From positions 65,470,457-65,534,456 of the forward strand of contig NC_086374.1 of NCBI RefSeq assembly GCF_036588685.1: 64,000 nucleotides of DNA. Reading direction: 5' to 3'. A model generated the notes under the pieces. The model worked only from the letters and a program-made list of their open reading frames with translations. It ran no database searches and had not been told where the DNA came from. Source of the DNA: Mytilus trossulus (Eukaryota; Mollusca; Bivalvia; Mytilida; Mytilidae). Position 1 is the stretch's first letter. The number at the start of each line of letters is the position of its first letter. Positions 50,201 through 63,900 of the stretch are shown one piece after another. Position numbers and translations under genes: made by a program.

Positions 50201-53200
50201 TAAGGTGTGGAACAGGGTTAACCCAATTTAAACGGGGTATCAAAAGATATTGACGTTTGGATATGAAAACAATACATTTAAAGGCTGGCGTGATCAGTTG
50301 TTAATAAGACACCATGATTCCAAACTAGGAAAGGAAATGAAAACAGCTTATATTTGCACCCTATACCGTCTGGTTTTTTTTATAAAGATAAACAGCCTTT
50401 AAACGGCAATATACTTGTTGAATTAAAAAGCTCGTATAAATACCTCCATTAGCCATTTTCGGAGACATTCGTGATGGACTGATGCAACGTCCCCTTTACA
50501 CTGGCACGGTTGTATCAAATCTCCAGCATCAATTCTTTCTGGATCATAGCATATCCAACAATCTTGCTTTGTACCTGATAAACATATTAGGACTTTAAAT
50601 GAAATACAAACTACGGTGATGTTATCAAAATAGTAACATTTCAAACTTTAAAATTGAAATTCAATTGAATTGAAAAAGTTATAACTGTATAGTATAGAAC
50701 GATTCGGTTCCATTGATAAATAATTACCATTATCTGTAGATATTGTCCCATAATTTGTATGAACCGTTGGCTCCGTGTTTTCCTCTTGCGTGCAACTGTC
50801 AATTTTCAACGTTTTAAAGAGTTTCTGTGGATTTAGTACCCATAAACTTTCTGGACTGAAATATATAAAAAGAGGAAGTAATATAAATAATGATTTTGTT
50901 AATATGCTTCCGTCTCCAAAGTACAAACTATTTTTGTCGCTCTTCCTGATGGTATTAGGAAGTGTTGGGTGTGATGATTATTTATATACTATAACAAACA
51001 CCAATGACGTATTAAATCGGTGAGAAAAAAGGAACACCTTAATAAGAGTTCGTAAATTTCGTTGAATCTGATTGTGTGCCCTAAGATTGGTCCAAACTAT
51101 TTTCACTAACCTTAGAAAGCTTTAGACTTTTCTGGTAACCTTTAATTTTTTCCAAAAATTCGGCTATATAACTCGGGTGCTGAAAGCTCATTTATAATAC
51201 CAGGCTAATGCATATGAACCCACGACCCTTGTTGTAGCTATATATTATACCTGAAGAAGTACAAATTAGTATTTCGAATGATTTCAAAGTTTTTAACAGT
51301 ACTTATTTTGAAAATCAGGGAACGTGGTAGTTCTTGAAGTTTGTAGATATTAAATGTTTGAAGCAAAATGTATTTAACTGTCTAAAATTTCATTCTATGT
51401 TTTTTTCACTTGTAAAAACTGTCTAAGGATCACCACTTGGTGAAACGAACTTGATAGATTACCAGTATTGCCAATAATATATAGATATGATAAAAATTAA
51501 ATGTATGATTCAAAAAATTCCTTTTCTAGATAATATCGATGTTAAACCTATTGTTCGAAAACAAATACAAAAACATTGTTAGGCATCATAACCGACCCAA
51601 TTCGAAATTAAAGCTGTCAAAACTGCCTTTCTACTCAGGAGAAAACTTTCTGACTCAGTATTAGTTGAATTGCATCATATTTATTAACATCTAAAGTATT
51701 ATACCAAATGCTATTCCTATCCTGTTAATCAAGGAATAAACGTAAAATTATTGCATCCGATTGCAATGAGTGTGTAGGTAAAGGTAATATATTTGGTAAG
51801 CTTGCTTGCTAGCAGAACCGATAAATCATTTTTAGGTTAGGTAAACTACCCTCCTTTCAGAGTAGACAAGTCCGACAGATCACCAATCTATCTGTCTGTA
51901 GGACTATGCTACTTCGAAAGGAGGGTAGTATACTTTACCTAATAATGACTTCACGGTTCATCTAGGAAGCAAGGTAAACAAAGACATAACCTTTACATAC
52001 ACACTCAATGAAATCGGCTGAAAAATGCAAACAGTATACATTGTAGTAACAATATCGAATTCATACGGAATAAAAGAAGGCGCTTAAAAGAGAAAGCATC
52101 TTTTTAATCATCACGTGATAAAAAAAAAATCATGTCACAAGAAATTGATAAATTCACAGGTATCTAACTTTTAGGAATTAAGTAATATATTATTTTAAAA
52201 CATACCTTTTGCAGTTCCAAAGGACACAAGGAAACCATAAAACAACACCAAATTCGGCAATTCTGAATCCAATGTCATAAAAATTTTGATCAAACACTGG
52301 AAGGCTGAAATAAATACTAAACAATTGATCAGTCTTACAAGTCACTAGTTTGTAGGTTTGAGCTTTTAATTTTACCATTTGATAAGGGAATCTCTCATTT
52401 GGAATTTCCTTGGAGATTGATATTTTGTTATTTTTGTTTTATAATTCATTCGAAATCATATGCCTCTGATTTGTTATTTTCCTTTTTTCAATACAAACCT
52501 TTTTTCATTTTCTGATTGTAAAGGAAGTTCTAAGAACTTATCACCCCGTTGATCTAAGTATACTATAGGCGCATATTTTGAAAAAAAAAATGTTACCAGT
52601 AACATCGTTTAGTTATAACAACAATTGGAAAAAGGCACAAGTTTGCGAGTGAATTGAAATTCTAGACAGTGGATTTACAGGAAGTATTACTCTTACGCGT
52701 GTTGTGAGGTGACGTCTGTCGCTGACAGAAGATGTTCGTGTGTTGTTCTGCGGTTTGCAAGTTGTTTCGACTTTTATATTCTTTGATTGTGCGTTTCTTT
52801 CTCTATGATGAGTATTTTTCGTGTGTTTGTGCTGTATTTCTGTCACGTAGTGTTGTCATTTTAGATTTATATGTTTTAACATTTCCATATGAGCGCGATA
52901 TTTGGCTAGCCAATAAATCAGGTTCAACCCATCATTTTTTCTTTAAATGTCCTGTACCATGTCAGGAATATGGTAGTTGTTATTTAATAGTTCGTTAATA
53001 AGTATATTACTCTGTCGTTTTTTTGGAACTTCAGTGTTTTTGCTGTTTTGTTAATTTCCACTTAAAGTTGACGTGTTTCCCTCGGTTTTAGTTTCCAACC
53101 AGGATTTGTTTTCTAACAATCTCTTTATTGTTTTTGAACAAATATATTCTACTTTTGCCTTTATTTAAAATCAATAAAAAAAAAATCTACCTCTGTTTTC

Positions 53201-56200
53201 TTTCAATTTGTTGAAATAAGATCTGGAATGGTGTTTAATTTTTTTTCCCTCTATTTCATATTGTGAAAGAACATGCATGCTATAATAAACTTAACTAGTT
53301 GAATTAAAACTATGGAAAAGTTATGACAGGTGTGTACCTTTTCTTCCAATTATCCCTGAAAGCATCTGATATGAGAAAAAGACCAGTTAGTAGTTGGAGA
53401 CATGCTTGTGCTATCAAACCTAGTCTTGACATATGTAACTGCCAGGGATCCACATTACTTTGGGTTTTATTAAAAGCCCCTCGCACCTGTTTAAGAAAGA
53501 AAGCATCAAATGAAAAGAATAAAATTGCGTATCGAACATTAGTTCATATTAACTGTTTATCTGAATTTTCATTTGAACTTATCACAAAATTTCAATTTCA
53601 CAAGGGTTACTTATTAACGAAAAGAAAAATCATTACTCGGATATCATTTCTTGTAGTTACGATCACGAATATTACCACGACCATTGATTCATATAGATTG
53701 CACTCTTGTTGTTCTGTATGTACTTTTAGGTCTGTGGTTTTCGCCGTTATTCTTCTTTATTTGAACGTTTGTTTTCTCAGCGAATTGGGGTTTTATGGGC
53801 AAGAGTGGTTTATTGTATTAAATCTGTGGTAGTTACTGTATGTATTATTAATCAAAAAGTATAACACACTTCATGTTTATGTGTTTGTGCTTTTCGAAAC
53901 AATGAGGTGCAGTGTTGCAGTGATTTTCAGTGCCACAACTATCGTTTTAATATTGTACGAAAAATATTCAACAAATAAGTCACTTGACAAACATGTAGAT
54001 ATAGAAAGATATGGTATGAGTGTCAATGAGACAACTCTCCATCCAAATAACAATTCATAAAAGTAAACCATTATAGGTCAATGTACGGCCTTCAACACGG
54101 AGCCTTGGCTCACACCGAACAACAAGCTTTAAAGGGCCCCAACATTACTAGTGTAAAACCATTATTTATATGAAACGTTTGATCTGTTTTAAATCATTGA
54201 GGTGCATTTTTATATGTTAAGCCAGAAATGTTTCGAAATATAAAATTCAAATCTTTATAAGAACCCGGCCACGTCCAATTTTATATTTTGTCTATCGGAT
54301 GAGTTAAGCCTTTTTCAACTGATTTTTATAGTTCGTTCTAATGTTGTACTGTTATACCACTGTCCCAGGTTAGGGGGAGGGTTGGGATCCCGCTAACATG
54401 TTTAACCCCGCCACATTATTTATGTATGTGCCTGTCCCAAGTCAGGAGTCTGTAATTCAGTGGTTGTCGTTTGTTTATGTTTTACATATTTGTTTTTCGT
54501 TCATTTTTTTTACATAAATAAGGCCGTTTGTTTTCTCATTTGAATTGCTTTACATTGTCCTATCGGGGCCTTTTATAGCTGACTATGCGATATGGGCTTT
54601 GCTCATTGTTGAAGGCCGTACGGTGACCTATAGTTGTTAATGTTTGTGTCAATTTTGGTCTTTTGTGGATAGTTGTCTCATTGGCATTCATACCACACCT
54701 TCTTTTTTATATTTATTAACAACTATGTTCTGTCACTATGTGGGTGAAAAAACCAAAATGACTGATTTTTTGATTTTTTATTAAAGAGAATTGGATCTTA
54801 TTTTGACACAGTCTGTTTAGATCTCGATTTATTGATCATGAACTTAACTTTTGATATATAAACTGAATAGTAGTACACTACTTTAATTATTTTAAAAGCA
54901 GATGTTATGATATCGAAGTGAAAGTCAAATGAAATGATTAATATCAATATTTTTGTCTGCATTATTATTTTTATTTTAATTCGGAGATTTTCATTTGGAT
55001 TTGGGCGTTCCTGGTGGAGGAAATTATAAAATGTTGGGTTTTTTTTCAATTTCACAGCGAGACGTACAGTTTGTAAAATTTGAATAAAAACAAAGGCTGA
55101 TTACTAGTTCAATGAAATTGACAACTAAGGTATAATAAATGAGTGCAAACATATGGTCTTTAACCTTCCAGAAAATCATTTTTATTCTAGGGACAAAACA
55201 AATGATTTTACGTTCCTTCGGCACTTATAGATAGAAAAAAAACCTTCAGTTACTTTAAAAAGATAATTTTATAAATGGAAAACAAAAATTACCTTAAAAT
55301 ACACTTCAACTCCATAGACCAGGAAAAATACAACAGCAATTATGAGCAACAAACCAACGCAGCCATTGCAAATTCTGTATATTTTATCCTGTGAAGAAAA
55401 AATTGAATGACCTGTTACCATCAATATTTAGCAACCTTTTTATTTGATATGTTTAAAGATCTGTGTCTCTCTTTGTCTATTCAATACTTATAGATTATCG
55501 TTGATCATCTCAACGAGATTGATTTTCTCGCTTGAGCTGGTACAGCGAAAGTGAGAAAAGCAATCGAGTTGAGATGACCAATGATAATCTATATATCGCT
55601 ATTTTACCTATGACGACGTTGTCAATTTCATGTCAATTTCGTTAGCAACGCCACGTGGCCTCCTTAGTTACTAGTGATAATTTTTCCATCTCAAGCGAGA
55701 AGCATGATATGAAAATTATCACAAAAAAAAAATCAAAAGAAAAATGCACAAAATAGCGATAATTATTTTTATCACATATAAAATGAATAAAATTTTCAAT
55801 CCTTGTCGACCTCAATTTTGGAGTTTGTTAATATTATTTCTTTTGTGTTGTCCTATTTTCGCATATGATGTTTGTAGTAAGGTATGCAGCATATACGTCA
55901 TTTGTTTCATGCGCCTCTTGTTCTCAATACGACACTTTCAATTTAATTCACTACTGTTCTAGTCTTTTCATTTAATAAAATGACATAAACAGTGAGGTCA
56001 AGCTATTCCAACCTTTATAAATCCATCTACTCTATTTTGTTACTTTTACATTGATGCTAGAACAAACTTAAATGAATATAACACTATGTATCAGTCATGC
56101 ATATTATTCAGTAATTTCATAATTCACCAGACAGAGTTTTCTATTTTTTAGTTTGTTTCTCGCTTTATATTTAACATACTTACAGAAATGACAGGGTCTT

Positions 56201-59200
56201 CTATATCTGTAGCCACTAGCTGTGTGATAAGTAATCCTGATATGACGACATTAATTACCACAAATCCTATAATAGATTTACTCAGGAATCTTGGTTTATC
56301 ACAGTCAATACCCTCCAAATGAAATGCCTGGAGTAAAATACAACATAGTTTAAATGTATAGATATAGGAAGATGTGGTGTGAGTGCCAATGAGACAACTC
56401 TCCATCCAAATAACAATTTAAAAATTAAACCATTATAGGTTAAAGTACGGCCTTCAACACGGAGCCTTGGTATGCTTATTTTTTTAGCTTTATGTATAAC
56501 AAATATAAAAACTGTCTTTTGTGGATCACATTTGTTTTCAATATGCCGCAAGGCTTTAGTGGATATAATAAACTATCAAAAATACTATTATGTAAAAACA
56601 ATTCTATGCAACTGTAAGACATTTTACTTGCAGTTTCTGAAGAACCACAATAATTTTTTTTAAGATGTCCAGCAATATTTTAATCTTGAAGTACGATTCA
56701 ACGTGCAATCGTTCAAACTGCTTCGCATTTTTGATGACTGGGCCTTTTTATACTTTTGTGGTATAAGTTTTTTTGTAAGAATTTTTTGATAGCTTATGCT
56801 TCCTTCAAATAATGATTATCACATTCCTCGATACAAATGTTCAGCATAAGTATAGAATCATTTCCATAAAAGTTTAGCAAGACCATGTCTTGATGCGCTC
56901 AGGTTATCAATTGACTGGGTCAGATTATGTGAACGTTCATCTGTAACTCTCACTTTTCATATCGTATATGATATAGACATTTAAATTATAGGGTCGCCAT
57001 AGGTTCTGATCGCCTAAATCAAATCATATGAATAACTAGCAGAGGATTAAACATTTTGTTTTCATTTTAAAGTTGAATACTTAAACCTTTTTTTCTCGTG
57101 CTCCTACATGCTATTTTTCTTTTATCCTATTTAAATTCTCATTTGAAAGCTTCTTACAGTCTGAGGTAGTGTAAAATCAGTGTTATCGATACCCTAACAA
57201 GTTAAAGGTCAATTATTCAGTATTATTACCAACATATGCATTGCGGTTGTACACGCTGTTATGAAAGTTATTCTATATCGTGTACCCATATATTGTTCTA
57301 ATATAATGAGAACCGTGTGGTTACTCTTTGAAATTCAGATTACTTATACTTATCTTATTTGTTAGGATTTGAATTTCCAGCATCTACTGTGTATTTACAC
57401 ATTTTTAGATTGTGATAACTGTCTTATTCAGAATTGTATCATATATATCATATATCACATTTGGCTTAATTAAATATAGATGTTTTAAAGTTTGTTTTTA
57501 ATTTAGAATACCTCTCCATGAAAATAGTTATTAACCTTCCCTTCATTATAAATATTAAACAAATAATTTATTTTTTGTTCTGCATAATTACCTCAGCCCA
57601 GAAACATACGATTAAAGATGAACCAGATAACAATATAGGATAGTAAGCACTCCACAAGTGTATTGATGCTTGATCTGATATGTGCATCTGAAATACATTT
57701 TCATTAATTATCAACTTAATAAGATGATGCATTAATTTATTGATGACTTCGTAATAGCCATTGTGCAAATGTTATTTGGAAATTCGGGCAGTTAAAAGCA
57801 AAATGTCTTTCATATCAGTTCAGCTTTATAAACTTTAGAACCGTATTTTTGTAGGTTTTTAACAAGCCGATTAACACGTTACAAGTGAACCGCATTGTTT
57901 GATATGTAAGCGACGCTATAATCAGGGGAAAATTAATTGAAGAAGCACCTTTTTTGTATGAGGCGAATGTTACAACCGGCTATTGAGATACACAATGCAA
58001 ATGTGAACATTGTGTTTAGATTCAATCAATATTCATTTTCTTTTTGCAGTACACATCCATTAAATATTGCCATCTACTGTACAAAGTATACTAAACTTTT
58101 TGAATGTTTTGCAGCAGACATATTATACATACCTTAGTAAAGAAATAAACACCTCTGATAGCTGTTGCAAGTATCGTCAATATGTACAACAGTTTAGGAC
58201 CTGTCATTTTAAAAACTGTTTTCCAAGATTTTGTCTTTTGCTTTTGATATTCGTTGCTTATACATAAAAACTGGAATAAAACAAACATGGACAATCAACT
58301 TTTTTCTAATTTTGTGAATTGATGTTTTCCTTGTTTTGTCTCTCGCGTATCATTTCGAAATCTATTGTTTGTAGATAAAATGGTTGTTAGAATTTGAAAT
58401 CGTCAGTTCCTGAAGAAAATAGTGACAACAAAATAATCAAAAAGAGCAAGGAAACACAGTGGAAGAAGAAAACACAATATAGAGAGTTTAGAGAGATTGA
58501 AAAGGTAATGAAAGAACAATTTTTGACGAAGTCAAACTTGCTACTCTGTTTTTGAAGATATATCTGTCCTTTTTATTTGTAACTTCGTGTTGTGCTTCGG
58601 AAAATCAAATCATTCGTTTTATTCTCAATGAGGAGATATAGGAAATGTTTGTTCTTTTCGATCTTTTTTACTTTGGTATTGTCTGCTTTTATTAAACTTT
58701 TTGATTATCCTCTGTGCATCTTTTCTATCTCTTTTCGTTAGACTGCATCATGTAACATTAAAAAAAGTCGGAAAATAAATCTATTTGGAATAAAAATTAT
58801 AGAATAAAGTTTTTTAATGCCTAGATACAACCATGAAATGTTGACCTTTAACATTCATTGCTAACATAATCTAAAATTATTAAACATACCAGTTGGACAA
58901 ATGCTACTAGACATAGAAAAACAAATATTGTACCAAACGCCATAAAATATCCGAGGTTTGCATCTTGGCATGAACCACCAGTAAACTGGATCTGAAATTC
59001 GAATATTCATAAAATTATAAATTGCATTGAGATGAAATTCTAGTTAATAAGTATTGCAAAGTCACTCAGAGTTTCCATTATGTATCAAATTGTGTAGTGC
59101 ATACGTTTTTACGTTATCATGGCTTCTAACTGTTTTGCTTTGACTCCCACTGACGAGTCATATGTACATGTAGACGAACTACGCGTTTGGCGTTCTTATC

Positions 59201-60795
59201 TTCAAGTCTACTCTTACCAAAGCATATCAATGAGTATGCAACAATCTTTTCGGGTTAAGATAGGGACATCATCTGTTTATTTTATTTTATTCAATAATGG
59301 TTAGAAGTAAATTAATTATGACATAACTAGTAAACCAGTTTTGATTTGAAACCATTATTTCGATCTGGAAAAGCTCTGAAAAGAATGTTCAGTTGTTTTG
59401 TTTTTTCCTGTACATAAACATATAATGCTTAATCATCTGAGAATACATTAAACAGTACAGGATTGACTGCAAGCCAAAAGTCTTGGACGACACTGACTTT
59501 ACTGTAGTTTATAAATTCTTTAAACTTAGGCGTGCGTTTCGTCTACAATAAAATCAGTGACGCTCGAATCTTAAAATTTAAATAGTCCAAATAAAGTAAG
59601 AAGTTGATCAGGATACATCTGAAAACTGACAGAAAGAGAGAACAAGATTGGTTAATTTCTTGTTCATACTTTTCTGATGATTTTAAGATCAAAAAGACGA
59701 TTTATAACTTAAATATTTACAAGTGTAGACACTTGCAACTACAAATTGATAACCTTTGATAAAAAAAAACCCAGAGATTGTATTATTAATGCCCCAAACT
59801 AAAAACCTGTCAATATATAAGTTTCTTTATTACAGTACAGAATGGAATATATCTGTAAAAGTAGGTTCATTGTTTCGTTTTCGCTGTGTGTAATATTGTA
59901 TGTTTTTCACACTGACTAATTCAGTCATTTTCATGTCATGACGGAGTCGTGGTATGTATAATTAGATGTCAATTTTAACCAATCAGACAATGTCATACAT
60001 ACCAAACATATACACTGACCATCTTGACAAAATCCATTCCCCGAGCAATTTTTATGAACACATATATCGTCTTCCATAGATTCAGTTAATCCGAGAGCAT
60101 ATTTAGCATAAGCGGTGACTGCCATTTTAAAAGAAACTGTCGATGTCATTATCAAATACTGATATATCCAAGTCTATTTGAAGTAAATTTCATTTAATAC
60201 AATAAGTAACAACAAATATCCATGAATGTATCTGAAAGGAAACATAAAATGTTTACTTTTCAAATCCATGTATAAACAAAAATAATGGAAAATATGATGA
60301 TTAATTACATACAGTCTAAAACGGTTAGGTGTTATTTAGACATAAAAGATAGATTGTCAAAAAATGGTAAAATTACAAAAAATATAGGTATTTACAGATA
60401 TCCTGCATTGATTAATGTGTTTCAAGTCTCATGTGGTATCTGCCTTTGATAATCTTGAACTATGTTTTAAAAAGTGTAAATGACACAGCTCTTCTGTCCA
60501 GTGTTTTCTTTAAACCTTGTTTGTTTTATAATCGAAGGTCAATATTGTCTCAATTAAAAAAAGTAAGTATAGATCGGTTGAACAAATGAAACGAACTTTG
60601 ATCAAATCTTTTTATAACACAAAATACCAACTGTTCATTTCAATTTTCTAAACCTGAGCGTTTATTTATTAACATTAATTTGGTGTCCTTATACATCTTC
60701 AAAATAATTGATAAATATCAACGTAGATAACAACAATTAGAAAGCAAGTTGCATTGATATTTTGATGTAAGTAATAAGAATGTAATAAACTTACA
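47218..60795 (-). CDS. EGF-like / TOM1-like seven-helix / RING-CH membrane protein (5' end incomplete)
   Basis: Fourteen minus-strand exons chain in phase: an exon ending at 60795 (5' border unclear), 60003-60158, 58890-58991, 58133-58270, 57592-57687, 56184-56327, 55293-55388, 53338-53486, 52206-52304, 50728-50855, 50444-50574, 49687-49734, 48581-48777, 47218-47452. The last 13 give 572 residues. Counting from 60158: residues 33-60 hold six Cys in EGF spacing (CVHKNC...CQDGQCIC...C). Seven hydrophobic segments follow, with LLSGSSLIVCFWAEAFH resembling the TOM1/THH1 and GPR137 signature. A full C4HC3 RING-CH spans 375-426 (CWIC, CQC, VHHEC, CKVC), then two more hydrophobic segments and a polar tail. 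RING-CH proteins of the MARCH type ubiquitinate membrane proteins, so a membrane E3 role is likely. A start at Met 60873-60875 or further upstream is possible. Confidence 0.78.
47495..48160. repeat. Dispersed repeat fragments in the last intron of the RING-CH gene
   Basis: The segments share 'tttgatattgccat', 'agagattttccg' and 'cacaatgttgattgctgta' motifs with the longer copies at 61567-61890 and 62212-62535, and with pieces near 49500-49630 and 52350-52430. Confidence 0.5.
51751..52029. mobile_element. 279-bp imperfect foldback element in a RING-CH gene intron
   Basis: The arms pair along most of their length: TTGCATCCGATT and CAATGAGTGTGTAGGTAAAGG on the left with their complements near 51990-52029, and GGTAAACTACCCTCCTTTC with GAAAGGAGGGTAGTATACTT around a loop near 51885. 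It lies in the intron between 52206 and 50855. Confidence 0.7.
53998..54170 (+). repeat. Dispersed repeat copy, forward
   Basis: It begins 'gatatagaaagatatggtat' and runs to 'gggccccaacattactagtg'. It is a near-complete forward copy of the family listed at 22618-22812, in an intron of the RING-CH gene. Confidence 0.65.
54320..54715 (-). repeat. Dispersed repeat copy, reverse
   Basis: It is nearly full length relative to the copies at 18515 and 3605, including 'ggttgggatcccgctaacat' and 'gggctttgctcattgttgaa'. Confidence 0.65.
55490..55592. repeat. Palindromic MITE core
   Basis: ATAGATTATCGTTGATCATC on the left pairs with GATGACCAATGATAATCTAT on the right. The element may extend to about 55760, where 'aaaatagcgataattatt' recurs. 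It lies in an intron of the RING-CH gene. Confidence 0.6.
56358..56470 (+). repeat. Dispersed repeat copy, forward, partial
   Basis: It begins 'gatataggaagatgtggtgt' just upstream of the exon that starts at 56327 and ends at 'caacacggagccttgg'. Its end nearer the exon is about 30 bases from the splice acceptor. Confidence 0.65.
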
Positions 60796-60930
60796 ATGTC
60801 ATTTGAAATCCTATGTAAAATTGTCATTGTGTTGATTAGATACTGAAATATGTCGGACCATTTGTAAACATTCATCGTTGTTATCTCAATTTTATTGATT
60901 AAGTTGATAATACGTCTAGGGTAGACCACG

Positions 60931-63900
60931 AATATATATTTACAATAGAATCAGGATTACTCAAACTTTCTTTGAAAAAACCCACTTTCCCAGTTTAGCA
61001 TTTCTGAAAAGGACAGTAACGAGACTTAGCATTATTAGCATTCCTGCCAATATGTAAATATAGAAAAAGTTTAGCTGCCATTTTAAAGTATTTTCGCCGT
61101 ACTGATATTAATATCAATTTGTGGGTTATCCTTGAATCCCTGATAATAGTTAAGTCATACAACTTGTTTTGATTGCACTGTAATCCGACAAAATAGACAA
61201 AACGATATCACACCACTAATATTCAATATTTAAGTCATGGTGTCGTCCAGCTTAGTTCATTTCTATTTATATCTTATCTTTTCGACAAGGCTACGAAATA
61301 CCTGTGATATGTCAACCTTGAGTAGAAATTTTTTTTCTTTTTTTTTCTCTCTCTCTTTATGTCTTTTAAATTCTTGGTTTCGTTGGTTTTACCGTTTGGA
61401 TGGTTTTTATGTTTCTTTGTTACATATATGACGTGGCTCTGTACTTATACATCCCGTCATTGTCTTCTGTACTATGGTAAATTTGTGTATGCTTGTCTTT
61501 TATTTTGCTAAAATGCTTGGTCTATATGCCATTTTGGGCTTCTTTGTTACATATTTGTTTTTTTAGGTGATTTAGATTATAACACAATGTTGACTGCTGT
61601 ATTTTTGACATTTTTACCTATCATATCTGTTTGTTTTGTTCATGCTTCGTTGACTATATAATGGAATTCTTACGACTGTTATACAAGTGAGAGGTTAATC
61701 TAGCTATGAAACCTGGTTCAAACCATCATTTTCTACATAAAAAAAATGCCTGTTCAAAGTCAGGAATATGACAGTTGTTATCCGTTCGTTTGATGAGTTT
61801 GGGTTTTTCATTTTGCCATCCGATAAGCGACTTTCCGTTTTGAATTTCACCGGAGTTCAGTATTTTTGTGACTTTACTTTTTACACTAGTTATTTTTCAT
61901 GTCGATTCCTTTAAAGATGACTGTTCGGTGTACGCCGTGTTGAAGACAGTACATTGACCTATAATGGTTTTCTTTTACAAAATGATACTTGAATGGAGAT
62001 TTGTCTCATTGGCACTAATATCACACCTTCTAATGACTATATATGATTTTCGGAATATGTATAAAGATTTATCTTTTTACATTATAACACAAAATGTTTA
62101 TTGTTCAGTGCTTAAATTTTAAAAAAGAGAGTAAAACTGTTTCTTACATCTCCCTTTCTGAGGATAAAAGTAAAACGACTTATTGTTGGCATATTGATTA
62201 TTTTTTTTATAGTGATTTAGATTATAACACAATGTTGACTGCTGCATTAACCCCTATTCTTATCATTTTTTGACCTATTTTGTCTGTTTGTTTTATTCAC
62301 ACATTGTTGTCAACATGATGGAGTTGTATGCTACTATCATACAAATGAGTGGCTTAGCTAGCTAAAAAAGCTGATTTAATCCACTATTGTCTACATAACG
62401 AAATGCCCGTTCAAAGTCAGAAATAAAGCAGTTGTTCTTTTCGTTTGAACTAGTGGTTTTTTTTTCATTCGGCAAGGGGCCTTCTGATTTGGATTTTTCT
62501 TGGAATTTGTAAATTTTGTTTTTTACTTTTTATAGTATACTATTGTAGTTTGTGTTTTCACTTGTTCTAAAGAACTCTTTTGGATATAATAAAAACCGAG
62601 ACTATTCAAAATGGTAAATGTCCTTCATGGGTCCTCTTATGGATTATCAAGAAGTTATTCTATTTTTAGCATCTATTTTGATTTTGATGAGTATTGACCC
62701 TGCTCATAGAAAGTAGTTCATATTTATCTATAGTATGAACGATAACATTTTGTCATCCGTTATATAACTATTGTTTGGGATGTATGATTGATGTTGGAAT
62801 TTTTTAACGACCTTGACTGGATATATGGTCCTCATACGGTCAGCTGATGTATGGTTTAAAACAAACATTGACCTTTATGTGTGCGTGGGAGAACATTCGT
62901 AATTAACCCAAAAAAAAACAATAATTATATAACATGTATGTTTTATAAAATCCGTACTTTTGATTGGCTAACAACAATCGAAAGACTGTACAAAGTAATA
63001 TTTAATTTCCAAGTATGATGCGACATTTTATAAATTATGACAGTACGTGCTTCCCGTGACAACGTGACAGCAATACAGAGGGAAAATGGAAAAAAAAAAA
63101 AAAAAAACGGGAACATTGACATAAGTCGTAATATCATGGTTGTAGCATAAGAAAAGTTATTATAATATTTGATTAATTTTTTTTTTTGGGTAAATTTACG
63201 AACCTTAAAACATTTTGATTGTTATTAAATTTTTGTATAAGCGCCTTTGTCTGGTACCTTTGATAACTATTTGCGATTTATTCAGTGTGTCAGATAGATT
63301 TCAATTGTCGACAATATAAAATAAAAGTATCAAGAGTGATTTGTTTGCATTAACATGTACCAATAACTCGCTTGTGTCTCTGTACTCCAAAAACATCTAA
63401 AATTATTTAGTACAATGAGAAAATTTACTTAAGGTAGCTACGAAGATGGAAGTTTTTAACGACATTGACTGGCTATACAGCCCTTGCACGGTCGGTCGTT
63501 AAGGTATGTGATGGTGATGGAAGTTTTTAACGACCTTGACTGCCTCAACATCCCTCTCCCGGTCGGTATTTAGGGTAGCTACGGTGTCATCCTTTATTTT
63601 GGGTTTTGAAGTAGCAGATGATATTTGGCGTAGATTTTTAAGGAAATCTGCTAATTTTGAGAATGGTATGTAATTCATGTGTAAGACGTTTAATATCAAT
63701 ATAGAAAATTATGTGTTTTATCATATTTGCGACTGTATTTTCTGAAAATCACAATATTTTTGTGTGTATTTTCCTCAAATACTATGGTATAGTTTCCTTT
63801 TATCACACAAAACTGGATTTTCCAAGAATAATCTATACATAATCTGATAATTCTGCTTAACCTGTAGCGTAAAAAAAATGTCTGGTGACCCATACTTTTT

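Noticed and set aside
53323..53832. Plus-strand open frame of 169 codons, the longest on that strand
   Set aside because: It runs antisense over a RING-CH gene exon (53338-53486) and its intron, has no domain, and its composition matches intronic DNA.
47218..60795. RING-CH gene read as a viral K3/MIR-type membrane ligase
   Set aside because: The gene is intron-rich, has an EGF module and many more membrane segments than viral K3/MIR proteins, and sits in host sequence.
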